Source: Agelas oroides (lineage: Eukaryota; Porifera; Demospongiae; Agelasida; Agelasidae). Taken from it: a DNA stretch of 64,000 nucleotides. The translations under genes and the position numbers were made by a program. The stretch spans positions 6,562,429-6,626,428 of the forward strand of contig OX422203.1 in NCBI GenBank assembly GCA_949130485.1. Direction: 5' to 3'. Of the stretch, positions 1 through 9,435 are shown in pieces. The stretch's first letter is position 1, and each line of letters starts with the position of its first letter. Under the pieces are notes generated by a model. It was not told where the DNA came from, did not search any database, and saw only the letters and a list, made by a program, of their open reading frames with translations.

Positions 1-1100
1 AATGTGGTACTGTCTTAGAATCCAGTCCACTGGTGGGAGAATATTGTGGTTTACAAAAATTATTATGGGTATATCATTGCCCACAAGGAATTATACATGT
101 TTAGTGTTAGCTAGAAACCTAACAAAAAAGGAAAGCCATGCACGAAGCGGTAGTCAATTTAGTATACACAACATCACTGCCCACAAGGAACTGTACATGT
201 TTACCTTTTTAGAGAAAATCTTTTAGTCATAACTAATCATAATTCACTGGAAAACTGAATCCAACATCAAAGATTGTTGTGATAACGTCAGCGTGGCATC
301 GCCTTGGAATCCAGTTCGCAAGTGGGAGGATATTGTGCTGTAAAAAAATTATTATGACCTGACATAAATGCATCACTGCCCACCTAGTCTCGTCCCCAGA
401 CCATTCTTTTTTTATGTGCACTAGGAAAACTGGGGCCAGTTGACATAAGGTAGTCAGTATTATTGTAGGTGGTAGCTAATTGCATTATCAGTTACTAGCA
501 GAGTAAGTCTTGGCGCCCAAAAATCTGCAAGCTGGCTGTCTGTGATAATGTTACACATAATTTACTTCCCTGACGAATCTGATTGGTGTGACAACATGCC
601 AAAACGCTGGCCCCAATCTTCCCAGTGAACAAGTCCAGACCCTATTTTTTAATGAGGCCACAGGGTGTGTGTGTGTGAAAAATTTGGTTTGGAGACGAGA
701 CTACTGCCCACCAGGAACTATACCCACCAAAAAAGGAAGGGTGTGGAAAAGGAAAGTAATTACAATACATTGGAAAATCAGTAAATATCATTGTACTAAC
801 ATCAGTGTGCCACTGCCTACATCTGCTCACAAGGGGCTGTGTGTGTACCTCCATGTACACGCATGTATAGTAATACCATCTACAACTATTGTACAAAAAC
901 ATGAATGTATCACTGCTCACAAAGGGGTAGCTACATGACAGAGATGTACAGTCATATAGCCACTAGCCTCGTACCCAGGCGTGCCCTGGGTACGAGACTA
1001 AGCCACCTACCCTGTTGTTAGTGATAATTATAAACCCACTAAAAAGGAAGGGGGTAAATCCAGTTCACTGTGCATGCATGGGGGGGTTATAACATGAATC
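1..1100. repeat. degenerate tandem repeats upstream of protease gene 1
   Basis: No gene is seen here. The stretch consists of diverged copies of one sequence. Recurrent blocks are 'catcactgcccacaag', 'tccagttcactgg', 'gtacatgt' and 'cccaccaaaaaaggaaggg'. The A-rich block recurs near 125, 725 and 1035. The same blocks make up about 4690-6090 in front of the second protease gene. Spacing is irregular, about 200-350 bp, so this is an old decayed array. A short palindrome of the TAGCCTCGT family sits at 964-1000. Confidence 0.6.
964..1000. mobile_element. TAGCCTCGT-family miniature palindrome
   Basis: A 37-bp inverted repeat begins tagcctcgtacccaggc and ends with the near-complement cctgggtacgagacta. 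It is one of the shortest members of a dispersed family seen at least ten times in this window (see 12666, 20723, 26953, 27761, 35579, 40635). It probably represents just the fused ends of a non-autonomous DNA element. Confidence 0.55.
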
Positions 1101-1207
1101 ATAACAAATGTGCCTACAAGTGGAAAGGGTCTGACAGCAGTCGTCAAATCAAAATACTTCTTTTTTATACAATGACGCACATGCCTACATCAAGTTGCTC
1201 TAGCTAG

Positions 1208-1214
1208 TATATAA
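1208..1214 (+). promoter_or_regulatory. TATA box of protease gene 1
   Basis: The heptamer tatataa lies about 100 bp before the ATG at 1311. The segment gtatataaggaggcaccg and the following leader (tttactttcttcacaagg) are conserved almost exactly at 6256-6262 before the paralogue. This marks the likely core promoter, and it was copied along with the gene. Confidence 0.7.
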
Positions 1215-1310
1215 GGAGGCACCGATTTACTTTCTTCACAAGGTGCTGCATAGCACAAAAAGCTGCAAGTAATAAAACACTACAGGAGAGAAATCTTGAG
1301 AACAAGAACG

Positions 1311-2474
1311 ATGTACTGCGGCTATAGAGCTCTGCTTCTGGTGACCGTATTCACTGTTGTGCTAGCAGTGGCACCAGCTGCAAAAGAAGATGAGGAGTTC
1401 TTAGCAAGTCCAATGTTCATGGGACGTCAGGGGAAAAAGGTTGAGTTTGATGATTCAGTCGGTATGGCTCCCCACAATGTGCAATATGAAGAGGAAAGTA
1501 TCGTTGAGAAGCGCTCCATAGACGATTTGGAGAGCCTGAAGTGGGTCGGTGTGAGTCATGATGGCTATGAATTTGAGGGGACACTGTCTGAAATTGAGGA
1601 AATGATGGCTACAAGTGATGCTGATGATGCAGCCTCGGAAGGAGAGGCTGAGGAAGAAAGCACAGATGGTTCTGAAGTTGTAAATGAAGAAGAAGAGGAG
1701 GAGGAAGAGGAGGAAGAGGAGGAAGAGGAGGAAGAGGAGGAAGAGGAGGAAGAGGAGGAAGAGGAGGAAGAGTACCCTACAGAAGAACAAATCGGGAATG
1801 TGAACATAACAACAGATGGGGAAGCTAGCACTCCATGCAGGAGAGTGTATGGTAGAGACGATCGCAAAAGGGTATACAGCTATCCTTTTCCATACAATGC
1901 AATTGGATACCTCACATCTGGCTGCACTGGTGTATTCATTGGTCCACGGCATATCCTTACAGCTGGCCACTGTGTCTATAACAGACGTACCAAAAAGTGG
2001 TATCGTAACATAGACTTTTATCGAGCTAAAAATTGTGACCCACACAAAGGCAGAAGCAAGCACAACTGGATTGGAGCCTTCTCTGTCACAGGATATACAC
2101 AACATGGGCGAGCACGTTCAGATTATGGACTGGTCATTGTTAGGGAGCGTTCACCTGTTTACATGAGCTTCGGCTGGCGCACATTTTTGCTTGGAAGAAA
2201 GATCTACACGGCAGGCTACCCCTGGGACAAGTACCCAAAGAAACGATGTATGTGGCGCACATCCTGCAAAGTGGCTCTATCTACTACCAATACGGAACTG
2301 AAATTCAAGTGTGATGTTGCTGGTGGGCAAAGCGGCAGCCCCATCTGGTCCTTCTCAGGTAGCAAGCGTGTTGTGTATGGAGTAGTGGCCAAATGTGCAT
2401 CGCCAAGCAACAAAGGCCCTCGCATCAACAAAGCACGTTTCAAGCTCATCAAGAAATGGATTAGAGAAAACTAA
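1311..2474 (+). CDS. secreted V8/trypsin-fold serine protease with poly-Glu propeptide, copy 1
   Basis: Single-exon gene of 387 codons plus stop. I chose the ATG at 1311 (MYCGYRALLL) because it starts a clean signal peptide of about 25 residues ending near APAA; the frame is also open a few codons upstream without an ATG. A propeptide follows, with a dibasic EKRS site and a run of 29 Glu (nt 1686-1772). The C-terminal protease domain shows CTGVFIGPRHILTAGHC (His220), SDYGLV (Asp271) and GGQSGSPIW (Ser341). The GxSGSP form of the serine motif and the GYPWDK segment resemble the V8-like glutamyl endopeptidase branch of family S1 (also PRSS23-like animal proteins) more than pancreatic trypsin. 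It is probably a secreted zymogen; the substrate is unknown. A close paralogue lies at 6359. Confidence 0.88.
   Translation: MYCGYRALLLVTVFTVVLAVAPAAKEDEEFLASPMFMGRQGKKVEFDDSVGMAPHNVQYEEESIVEKRSIDDLESLKWVGVSHDGYEFEGTLSEIEEMMATSDADDAASEGEAEEESTDGSEVVNEEEEEEEEEEEEEEEEEEEEEEEEEEEEEYPTEEQIGNVNITTDGEASTPCRRVYGRDDRKRVYSYPFPYNAIGYLTSGCTGVFIGPRHILTAGHCVYNRRTKKWYRNIDFYRAKNCDPHKGRSKHNWIGAFSVTGYTQHGRARSDYGLVIVRERSPVYMSFGWRTFLLGRKIYTAGYPWDKYPKKRCMWRTSCKVALSTTNTELKFKCDVAGGQSGSPIWSFSGSKRVVYGVVAKCASPSNKGPRINKARFKLIKKWIREN
1686..1772 (+). repeat. GAAGAGGAG coding minisatellite (29 Glu)
   Basis: Tandem gaa/gag codons, largely a 9-bp unit gaagaggag, encode an uninterrupted acidic run inside the propeptide of protease copy 1. 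The homologous tract in copy 2 (6737-6781) has 15 Glu codons, so the tract changed length after the gene duplicated. The opposite strand reads as a meaningless serine or leucine run. Confidence 0.9.
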
Positions 2475-2681
2475 TACCAGTGGACTTCAAGCTTATCAAG
2501 AAATGAACATGGACATCAAACGGTTAATTAAGTTAACTCACTGCATGATTGATTTTTTTTTTCAGCTAATACTGACTCATTGCTCTTTGTATGTATAGCT
2601 ATGTCTACATTTGAAATAGAGTTCATATGGCTGCATAAGTGTCTGGTAATCATGATCAAAGTGATGCTGAATACAATAACA

Positions 2682-2880
2682 TACCGTATAGCGGGAAACT
2701 TAAACTTTCGCGAATTTCGAGGTTGTAGTTATTCGCGCGAAAGTTTTCTCCGCGAAATTGGGGGGCGTGGCGTGGCGTCTTTTGGCTGCGACACCAGCGA
2801 ACAATCCGCGAAAGTTTTCTCCGCGAAAATCTTATTATTCGCGAAAGTTTTCTCCCTCGAAAGTTTCCCGCTATACGGTA
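2682..2880. mobile_element. MITE with ~19-bp terminal inverted repeats, TA flanks
   Basis: The element starts taccgtatagcgggaaac and ends with its exact complement gtttcccgctatacggta. Each end carries the dinucleotide TA, fitting a TA target duplication of Tc1/mariner-type transposition. The interior is made of repeated cgcgaaagttttctccgcga motifs, so it is rich in sub-palindromes. It has no coding capacity. It lies between the two protease genes. Confidence 0.75.
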
Positions 2881-4180
2881 GCAGGTATAAGCTTAAATAC
2901 ATACAATTGCTGTTCTGAAATCTCTGTGCTGAAGGCAGGCACCATTTGCTGCTATTTCTATTGTCTATGGTCATTTAGCATGTTGGAGTAACAACTGTCA
3001 CTAGATTAAAGTTCCTTTGTTTCCATGTAGAGTGGATGCACATGCCTGATTACTGTCATCTTCTGAAAACACACTCATAGGCAATGAACTTTAGTCGCTC
3101 ATCAGATTACATCATGAGAACAGAGGAGGAACTCTACTTTCCCCAGTGTGAATCACCCGCTGACTGGACGCCCACCACCATGCATGAATTTGTTGTGAGC
3201 GAGGTGTAACTAGCTATAGGCATTGAAATCAAGAAGAAGTCATGTGATGATGAATCAGTTGTTGTGTTGTATGTGTGAATTACAGTTGTCCTTTTTTGGT
3301 CTGAATCCATTCCACCTACTGCCAGCAGTTGTCCATGCAGTGAGGTACACTTGGATAATGTGACATCAGTTAGCTGGTGCCACACATTAGGTCTCCTAGC
3401 AAATGACAAAATTTTCAGTTGTGTTTGAAGGGACTGTAGCTAGCTGCAAGACTATAGAACCTCCCAGACTTATAACTGGTCTCCACCGAACGTTACGAGT
3501 GTTGCATGGCCAAGTGGGTGTGGGAGGCTGTGGACCACTGTAAAGTCTCTGTACTGTCCATCACTTCAATATTATACTCATCTTCATGATTCCTGTTGAT
3601 CCTCCTGCCACAACCAGAGATCTGCCACAACCAAAGATCTTGCCACAACTAGAGATCTGCCACTGCACACTACAGCTGTCAAACAGTGCTAAGCTTAGTT
3701 GGCATGGGGAGGGAGCTGTTCTGTCCATTTGCTGTTAGTGAGGCTGAGGAGTGAGAATTTAGGTGACTTCATCATAATTTTAATGTCTCCCCACACCAAT
3801 AGCATTAAGGAGACTAGCATGACCACTGCCATTCAAACTAGTCTTTCATTATTTCGTCCGCGGAAGACTTTGCTGGAATTTGATGGCTGTTTGCTGCGTG
3901 CATGGCTTGTAGCTTATCTATATCTAGCTAGAAAACCACCTGACTTGTGGCCAACCAATTGAATTTAAATGTTATATTTAGTCTAGCTATAAACCCACCT
4001 GACTTGTGACCAATGAGTACTGTGGCTCAGGCTCTTACCACACCCACTAAGAGCTTGGGTGTGAGGCTACGTGGGCACCTGTTTTAGTTCCCAGGTAAAC
4101 TATTTTCTTATGCCTCCTCCTCTTGGGAAACCAGCTTCTAAAGCTGAAAATCCTTGGGGGTATAAATTAAAACCTTTGCC
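2881..4180. other. intergenic stretch, no gene seen
   Basis: About 1.3 kb between a MITE and a hAT-like element. I see only short uninformative reading frames. There is a small local repeat 'gccacaac(c/t)agagatct' at about 3600-3665. Related blocks with 'acccacctgacttgtg' recur at about 3935 and 3990. Confidence 0.5.
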
Positions 4181-4192
4181 CTTTGCCAAAAG

Positions 4193-4625
4193 CAGTGGCG
4201 TAGCCAAGACATCGCCGATGCTAGGGCACAGCATAGGCACACTAGCCTCGTACCCAGGCTCCTCCCCTGCAGAAAAACGGGGTTACGTTTGTACAAGATT
4301 CTGTGCGAAGTGCAGTCTGGGGCATGCTCTCCCAGAACATTTTTGGAATTTCACAGCCTCCCAGATCGGTTCTGAGGCCATATCGTAGTGCAGTGTACAT
4401 CATTTACTCGGCAATATCACGTACGGTGAGCGTATGAGACTCGTAATTCTGTGGATACATAGCGATACTGCGCCGTTCAATTTCAAGACCGTTTAGCGCC
4501 CGATTCGGGATCGACAACGACGGGATCAGCGCCGATAATTCACATGCATGGCCTGCACTGGTGGGGCACGGCCTCTAGTTGCTAGGGCACGTGCCCCAGT
4601 GTGCCCCAGCCTGGCTACGCCACTG
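4193..4625. mobile_element. hAT-type non-autonomous transposon with 8-bp target duplication
   Basis: The ends are cagtggcgtagccaag and its complement ctggctacgccactg. They are flanked by a perfect 8-bp direct repeat gccaaaag (4185-4192 and 4626-4633). The 8-bp duplication and the CAG-type end are hallmarks of the hAT superfamily. The 433-bp interior has no transposase. It contains a segment starting tagcctcgtacccaggc at about 4244, possibly a nested TAGCCTCGT-family end. Confidence 0.85.
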
Positions 4626-4689
4626 GCCAAAAGAGAAAAAAAAGGCTTGATCAGAATCAAGTGTTTTACTGGAAGATTGGATCTGACAT

Positions 4690-6090
4690 CTATGTGTCAA
4701 TCACTGCATGCATACATCTGCCTATATGCGTAAAGGATTTGCATGTGTACCTCTGTGGACTCAGTTCACTAACATGAATGCATGACTGCCCATGCACAAG
4801 CGAAACTATACTAGAAACCCACCAAAAAAGACGGCTTAGGAATCTGACAACAATAATTGTTATCAATTGGTGTGGCACTGTTTACATCTGCCCACAAGGA
4901 GCTGCATCCATGTATAGTAGTGCTGGCGCCACTTTTACTCCCTTGAAACCTAAGCCGGGGTCTGGGAGTGGTAGTTTCGTCATCCTGAATTTCACTGTTG
5001 GGGAATATTGTGCACAATAGTTATATAACATCAATGCATCATTCACTGCATGCCCACACTGCATAATATATGTATAGTATACACGTGTTTGTTTGAAACC
5101 TACCAACAAAGGAATGGTGTGGGAGATGAAGGCAAATCTTTAATAATAATCCACTGGAAGTTTTATAATCCAACATCAAAAGTTGTTGTATAACATCAAA
5201 GTGGTGGCTACTGTATGCAAATGATCACATGTGTAGCTACACCCATGTATAGTAATGCTATTTCAACTCCCTTGTTGGTATTAGAAACCTGAGGGATAGT
5301 CAAATCTTTGTATTTAGAACTAGTTCACTGGCGGGAGAATATTGTGCTTCACAACAATCATTATGACATCAATGCATCACTGCCCACAAGGGACGTATTT
5401 ACCAGTTTGTCAGTGTTGGACACAAAAAGGAAGAACGTACATGATCAAATCTTTTAATCATATCAATGTGTTACAGTTGTGCAAGGGACATCTGCATATG
5501 TACCTCCAAGTTCACTCATGCATTGTTAATCCGCCAAAAAAGGGAAGGGCTTGCGGGTGAACGTTAAACCTTTAACTCACATTTGCATTTCACGAGCAGA
5601 AGATGCATTACAACAATCATTACTGTCAATTCATATCACTGCTCACCCTTAAGGGACAACATGTGTACCTCTTTCTTATTGTTAGAAACGAAGAGCTTGG
5701 GAGTAGTAAAGTATTTTACTCAGAATTGGAGGGAGATATTGTGCTTCACAGCAATACAGTGTGTAACAAGGGACTACATGGCAGTGTATGCCTTTACATA
5801 TACAAATGCACTGTATCATTAGTGCTGAAACATATCAAAAAAGGAAGGGCCAAGAGTCAAGTGTAGGGAAATACCTGTCTATATATTTGTTAGTGTTACA
5901 AACCTACCACGAACAGCACAAGCCTGAGATAGTGAAACAACATCAATGTATGTTCGTGAGGGGCTATTCATGTCATGTGTACCTTAGTGTATACACATGT
6001 ATAGTATACAGCCAATCATTGTTTTGTTAGTGTTAGAAACCCACCAAAAAAAGGAAGGGTCTGGGAGGAGCATTTAAACAGAATCCAGTA
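4690..6090. repeat. degenerate tandem repeats upstream of protease gene 2
   Basis: Decayed copies of the same unit seen at 1-1100. The A-rich block (c)ccaccaaaaaaggaaggg or variants recurs near 4816, 5106, 5535, 5840 and 6036. The blocks 'catcactgcccacaag' and 'gtacctccatgtat' lie between. No gene is supported in the stretch. Its presence before both paralogues suggests that the duplicated unit included this array. Confidence 0.6.
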
Positions 6091-6255
6091 TACTGTAGGG
6101 GGAATCAGGAGAGAATTTGAAAGGGCCTGGGAACATGCACTAGTCATATCTCGAAATGCTTCGTAATAGTTGTTTACTTGTTATTCCAACCATGATAATT
6201 CAGTTGCTTCACCCTATACAATACAATAACACAGCCTTACATCAAGTTGCTCTAG

Positions 6256-6262
6256 TATATAA
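6256..6262 (+). promoter_or_regulatory. TATA box of protease gene 2
   Basis: tatataa lies about 100 bp before the ATG at 6359, in a segment (gttgctctagtatataaggaggcaccg) nearly identical to that before copy 1. Conservation continues through the leader to the start codon. Confidence 0.7.
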
Positions 6263-6358
6263 GGAGGCACCGATTTACTTTCTTCACAAGGTGCTCCATA
6301 GCACAAAAAGCCGCAAGTAATAAAACACTACAGGAGAGAAATCTTGACAACAAGAACG

Positions 6359-7483
6359 ATGTACTGCGGCTATAGAGCTCTGCTTCTGGTGATCGTATCC
6401 ACTGTTGTGCTAGTAGTGGCACAAGCTGCAAAAGAAGAAGATGAGTCCTTTGCAAGTCCAATGTTCATGGGACGTCAGGGGAAAAAGGTTGAGTTTGATG
6501 ATTCAGTCGGTATGGCTCCCCACAATGTGCAATATGAAGAGGAAAGTATCGTTGAGAAGCGCTCCATAGACGATTTGGAGAGCCTAAAGTGGGTCGGTGT
6601 GAGTGATGATGGCTATGAATTTGAGGGGACACTGTCTGAAATTGAGGAAATGATGGCTACAAGTGATGCTGATGATGCAGCCTCGGAAGGAGAGGATGAG
6701 GAAGAAAGCACAGATGGTTCTGACGTTGTAAATGATGAAGAAGAGGAGGAAGAGGAGGAAGAGGAGGAAGAGGAGGAAGAGTACCCTACAGAAGGACAAG
6801 TTGGGAATGTGAACATAACAACAGATGGGGAAGCAAGGACTCCATGCAGGAGAGTGTATGGTAGAGACAATCGCAGAAGGGTATATTTCCCATATTTTCC
6901 ATACAGTGCAATTGGATACCTCAAATCTGGCTGCACTGGTGTATTCATTGGTCCACGACATATCCTTACAAATGGCCACTGTGTCTACAACAGACGTACC
7001 AAACAATGGTATCGTCACTTGGACTTTTACCGGGGTAAAAATTGTGATCCACACAAAGGCAGAAGCAAGCACAACTGGATTCGAGCTTTCTCTGTCACAG
7101 GATATACACGACATGGGCTATCACAGTATGATTATGGACTGGTCGTTGTCAGGGAGCGCTCACCTGTTTACATGAGCTTCGGCTGGCGCAGGTTTTTGCT
7201 TGGAAGGACAATCTACACGGCAGGCTACCCCTGGGACAAGTACCCAAGGAAACGATGTATGTGGCGCACATCCTGCAAAGTGGCTCTATTTACTACCAAT
7301 ACAGAACTGAAATTCAAGTGTGATGTTGCTGGTGGACAAAGTGGCAGCCCCATCTGGTCCTTCTCAGGTAGGAAGCGTGTTGTGTATGGACTAGTGGCCT
7401 ATTGTGCATGGCCTAGCAACAAAGGCCCTCGCATCAACAAAGCACGTTTCAATCTCATCAAGAAATGGATTAGAGAAAACTAA
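6359..7483 (+). CDS. secreted V8/trypsin-fold serine protease with poly-Glu propeptide, copy 2
   Basis: Single exon, 374 codons plus stop, starting at the same MYCGYRALLL ATG as copy 1. It has the signal peptide, the EKRS dibasic site, an acidic run of 15 Glu (nt 6737-6781) and the protease domain. The triad residues are His207 in LTNGHC, Asp258 in YDYGLV and Ser328 in GGQSGSPIW. The usual Ala before the catalytic Gly-His is Asn here (LTNGHC against LTAGHC), a substitution next to the active site that copy 1 lacks. Other changes cluster in the mature domain (for example RGKNCD against RAKNCD), while the propeptide is almost identical. This fits a recent duplicate that may have a shifted specificity. 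Confidence 0.87.
   Translation: MYCGYRALLLVIVSTVVLVVAQAAKEEDESFASPMFMGRQGKKVEFDDSVGMAPHNVQYEEESIVEKRSIDDLESLKWVGVSDDGYEFEGTLSEIEEMMATSDADDAASEGEDEEESTDGSDVVNDEEEEEEEEEEEEEEEYPTEGQVGNVNITTDGEARTPCRRVYGRDNRRRVYFPYFPYSAIGYLKSGCTGVFIGPRHILTNGHCVYNRRTKQWYRHLDFYRGKNCDPHKGRSKHNWIRAFSVTGYTRHGLSQYDYGLVVVRERSPVYMSFGWRRFLLGRTIYTAGYPWDKYPRKRCMWRTSCKVALFTTNTELKFKCDVAGGQSGSPIWSFSGRKRVVYGLVAYCAWPSNKGPRINKARFNLIKKWIREN
6737..6781 (+). repeat. GAAGAGGAG coding minisatellite (15 Glu)
   Basis: Shorter homologue of the 1686-1772 tract, same codon pattern, in frame in the propeptide of protease copy 2. Confidence 0.88.
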
Positions 7484-8121
7484 TACCAGTGGACTTCATC
7501 AAGGAAAGAACATGGACATCAAACAGTTAATTAAGTTGTTGGTGACTCATTGCAGGATTGATTTTGTTAATACTAACTCATTGCATGATTGATTTTTTCA
7601 GCTATTACTACATTGCATGTATGCCTGCATTTGTAAAATAAGATATTTTTTCAAAGTTGATTATATGGCTAGCTGCATGAAGTGGCTGGCAAACTATTGC
7701 ATGATCAAAGTGAAGGCAGGGTTGGCAAATAACTTCAAAAGGGGTGACTTACTGAAAAGTAACTCAGTCCACTGGGACACTTTACTTCAGGGGACAAGTA
7801 GCTAGCTTCATGGCAGTACACAATGCCTCACAGGCATGCGTTCATCACAAAACACATAACTTTACAAAGCTTACGTGATGCCTGGGAAGCAGTGGTGGAT
7901 CTAGGATACGTTACTCCTAGCAGTTACACACCTAAGACAATCAACTGCATATCCTGACTGACCAGGTGCAAGTGCGGTGGCCCTGGAGGTCACATCTATT
8001 ACCTAATACACAATACACACAACATACCTATACCTGATACCTAATACACAATATATGCTAGTACCTAAATATGTCCAATACCTAATAAGTTTGCATCAGC
8101 CAATTCAGTCTACGCAAACAA

Positions 8122-8370
8122 TGTTATCGTAACTTAGACTTTTATCGGGGTAAAAATTGTGACCCACACAAGGGCAGAGGCAAGCACAACTAGCTATCAA
8201 CAAAGCCTGTTTCAAGCTTATCAGGAAGTAGATTAGAGGATACTAATACCAGTGGACTTCAAGTTCATCAGGAAAGGAACACTGACATCAAATGGTTGAT
8301 TAAGTTGTTGATTTCAGTTAAGACTGACTCATTGCATGATTTCTAGTATACTGACTCATTGCTCTTTGCA
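8122..8370 (+). pseudogene. remnant of a third protease copy with internal deletion
   Basis: Positions 8122-8193 match the protease mid-region (tatcgtaac ... agacttttatcgggg ... cacacaa.ggcag..gcaagcacaact). The match then jumps directly to the gene's 3' end (atcaacaaagc ... ttcaagctt), its stop region and its 3' flank (taataccagtggacttcaag). About 350 bp that encode the Asp and Ser motifs are missing, and the 5' half is absent. It cannot encode an active enzyme. It shows that the array once had at least three members. Confidence 0.75.
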
Positions 8371-9400
8371 TGAATAGCATGCAGTAAATGCTGTTTTAAA
8401 GCCTTTTTTCACTAGCTATGTAGCTAAATGCTGTTCTAAGTTTCATTAGCTATATGGTCACATGTCACTTAACCACATATATGGTAGTTACTATAGATAT
8501 AAAATTGTACCATCTTTACTAAAGGTGAACTTATTCATGTCAAAGAATTTGTAGTTCGTGTACATAGGGTGGAATTGGAATGTTCACTGCACCAAACTCC
8601 TACATGCTTGAACATGCACAACTATAATCAACGTGTAGTATGTAGTTAAACTTGCCGTTTAGCTATGTACTTTGACCTACACTGTATAATATGTATGAAC
8701 CAGTTCAGGTTAAAACTTTTCACCCAGATCAGTATGCTTGTCTATAGCTACTATCAGGCTGAGCTCACTGGGCCTATTGTACATTAACAGACTCTTGTTC
8801 ATGAAATAGTGGACTACCACAGTGTAGACTGTAGTTGACAAATAGTCTTTCATCTGGCAATGACAGAACGGAAGTTACAGAATACAGTTATGCATGATCT
8901 ATTTATGAGACAATACATATTGAATCACGCGGGTTTCGGTCAACAGACTCGTAATAATGTCTTTGCAGGAGAGACAGTATTCTTATCTGCAGACAAAAGA
9001 GCCGGTATTTTTAAATACCTCCCAACCACACACTTTGCATCAGACTATGAAACACCATTACAAACGTACATCACACCAAGCAAATTTTCATTGATAGCTA
9101 TACATCATAGGTGTATGGTAGCTATATAGCTATAGCATAGATAGTAGAGTGACGCTATACTATCTATGGCTATAGCATATGAATCTCCACAACTGGAAGT
9201 GAAGTATAGTGCATAGCTAGAAAAATTATGGAACTTCACTGTCACTTGACGGACAAAGCACACACGAGTTCTGAAGACGGAGTCTCCGTACAACGCAATT
9301 TACTGAACGGACCAATCGGATTGCAGTATAGGCCTACTTTAATTCTTCCGTCTAAGAATGCGTGACAATAATCAATGAGGCATGATTTTACCCTGGTAGC
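8371..9400. other. intergenic stretch, no gene seen
   Basis: AT-rich spacer between the protease remnant and the chitin synthase gene. A short open frame at 8860-9129 has no recognisable features. A small imperfect inverted repeat built on agctatagc/gctatagc lies at about 9114-9180. Confidence 0.5.
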
Positions 9401-9435
9401 GTCCTTATACAAGGAGTCCCAATACAGACTGAGGA

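Noticed and set aside
588-938. 116-codon frame upstream of protease gene 1
   Set aside because: It lies across diverged tandem repeats and has no domain, and the homologous repeats before copy 2 do not keep the frame.
8860-9129. 89-codon frame between the protease remnant and chitin synthase
   Set aside because: No recognisable domain, start context or splice continuation; length is within chance for this base composition.
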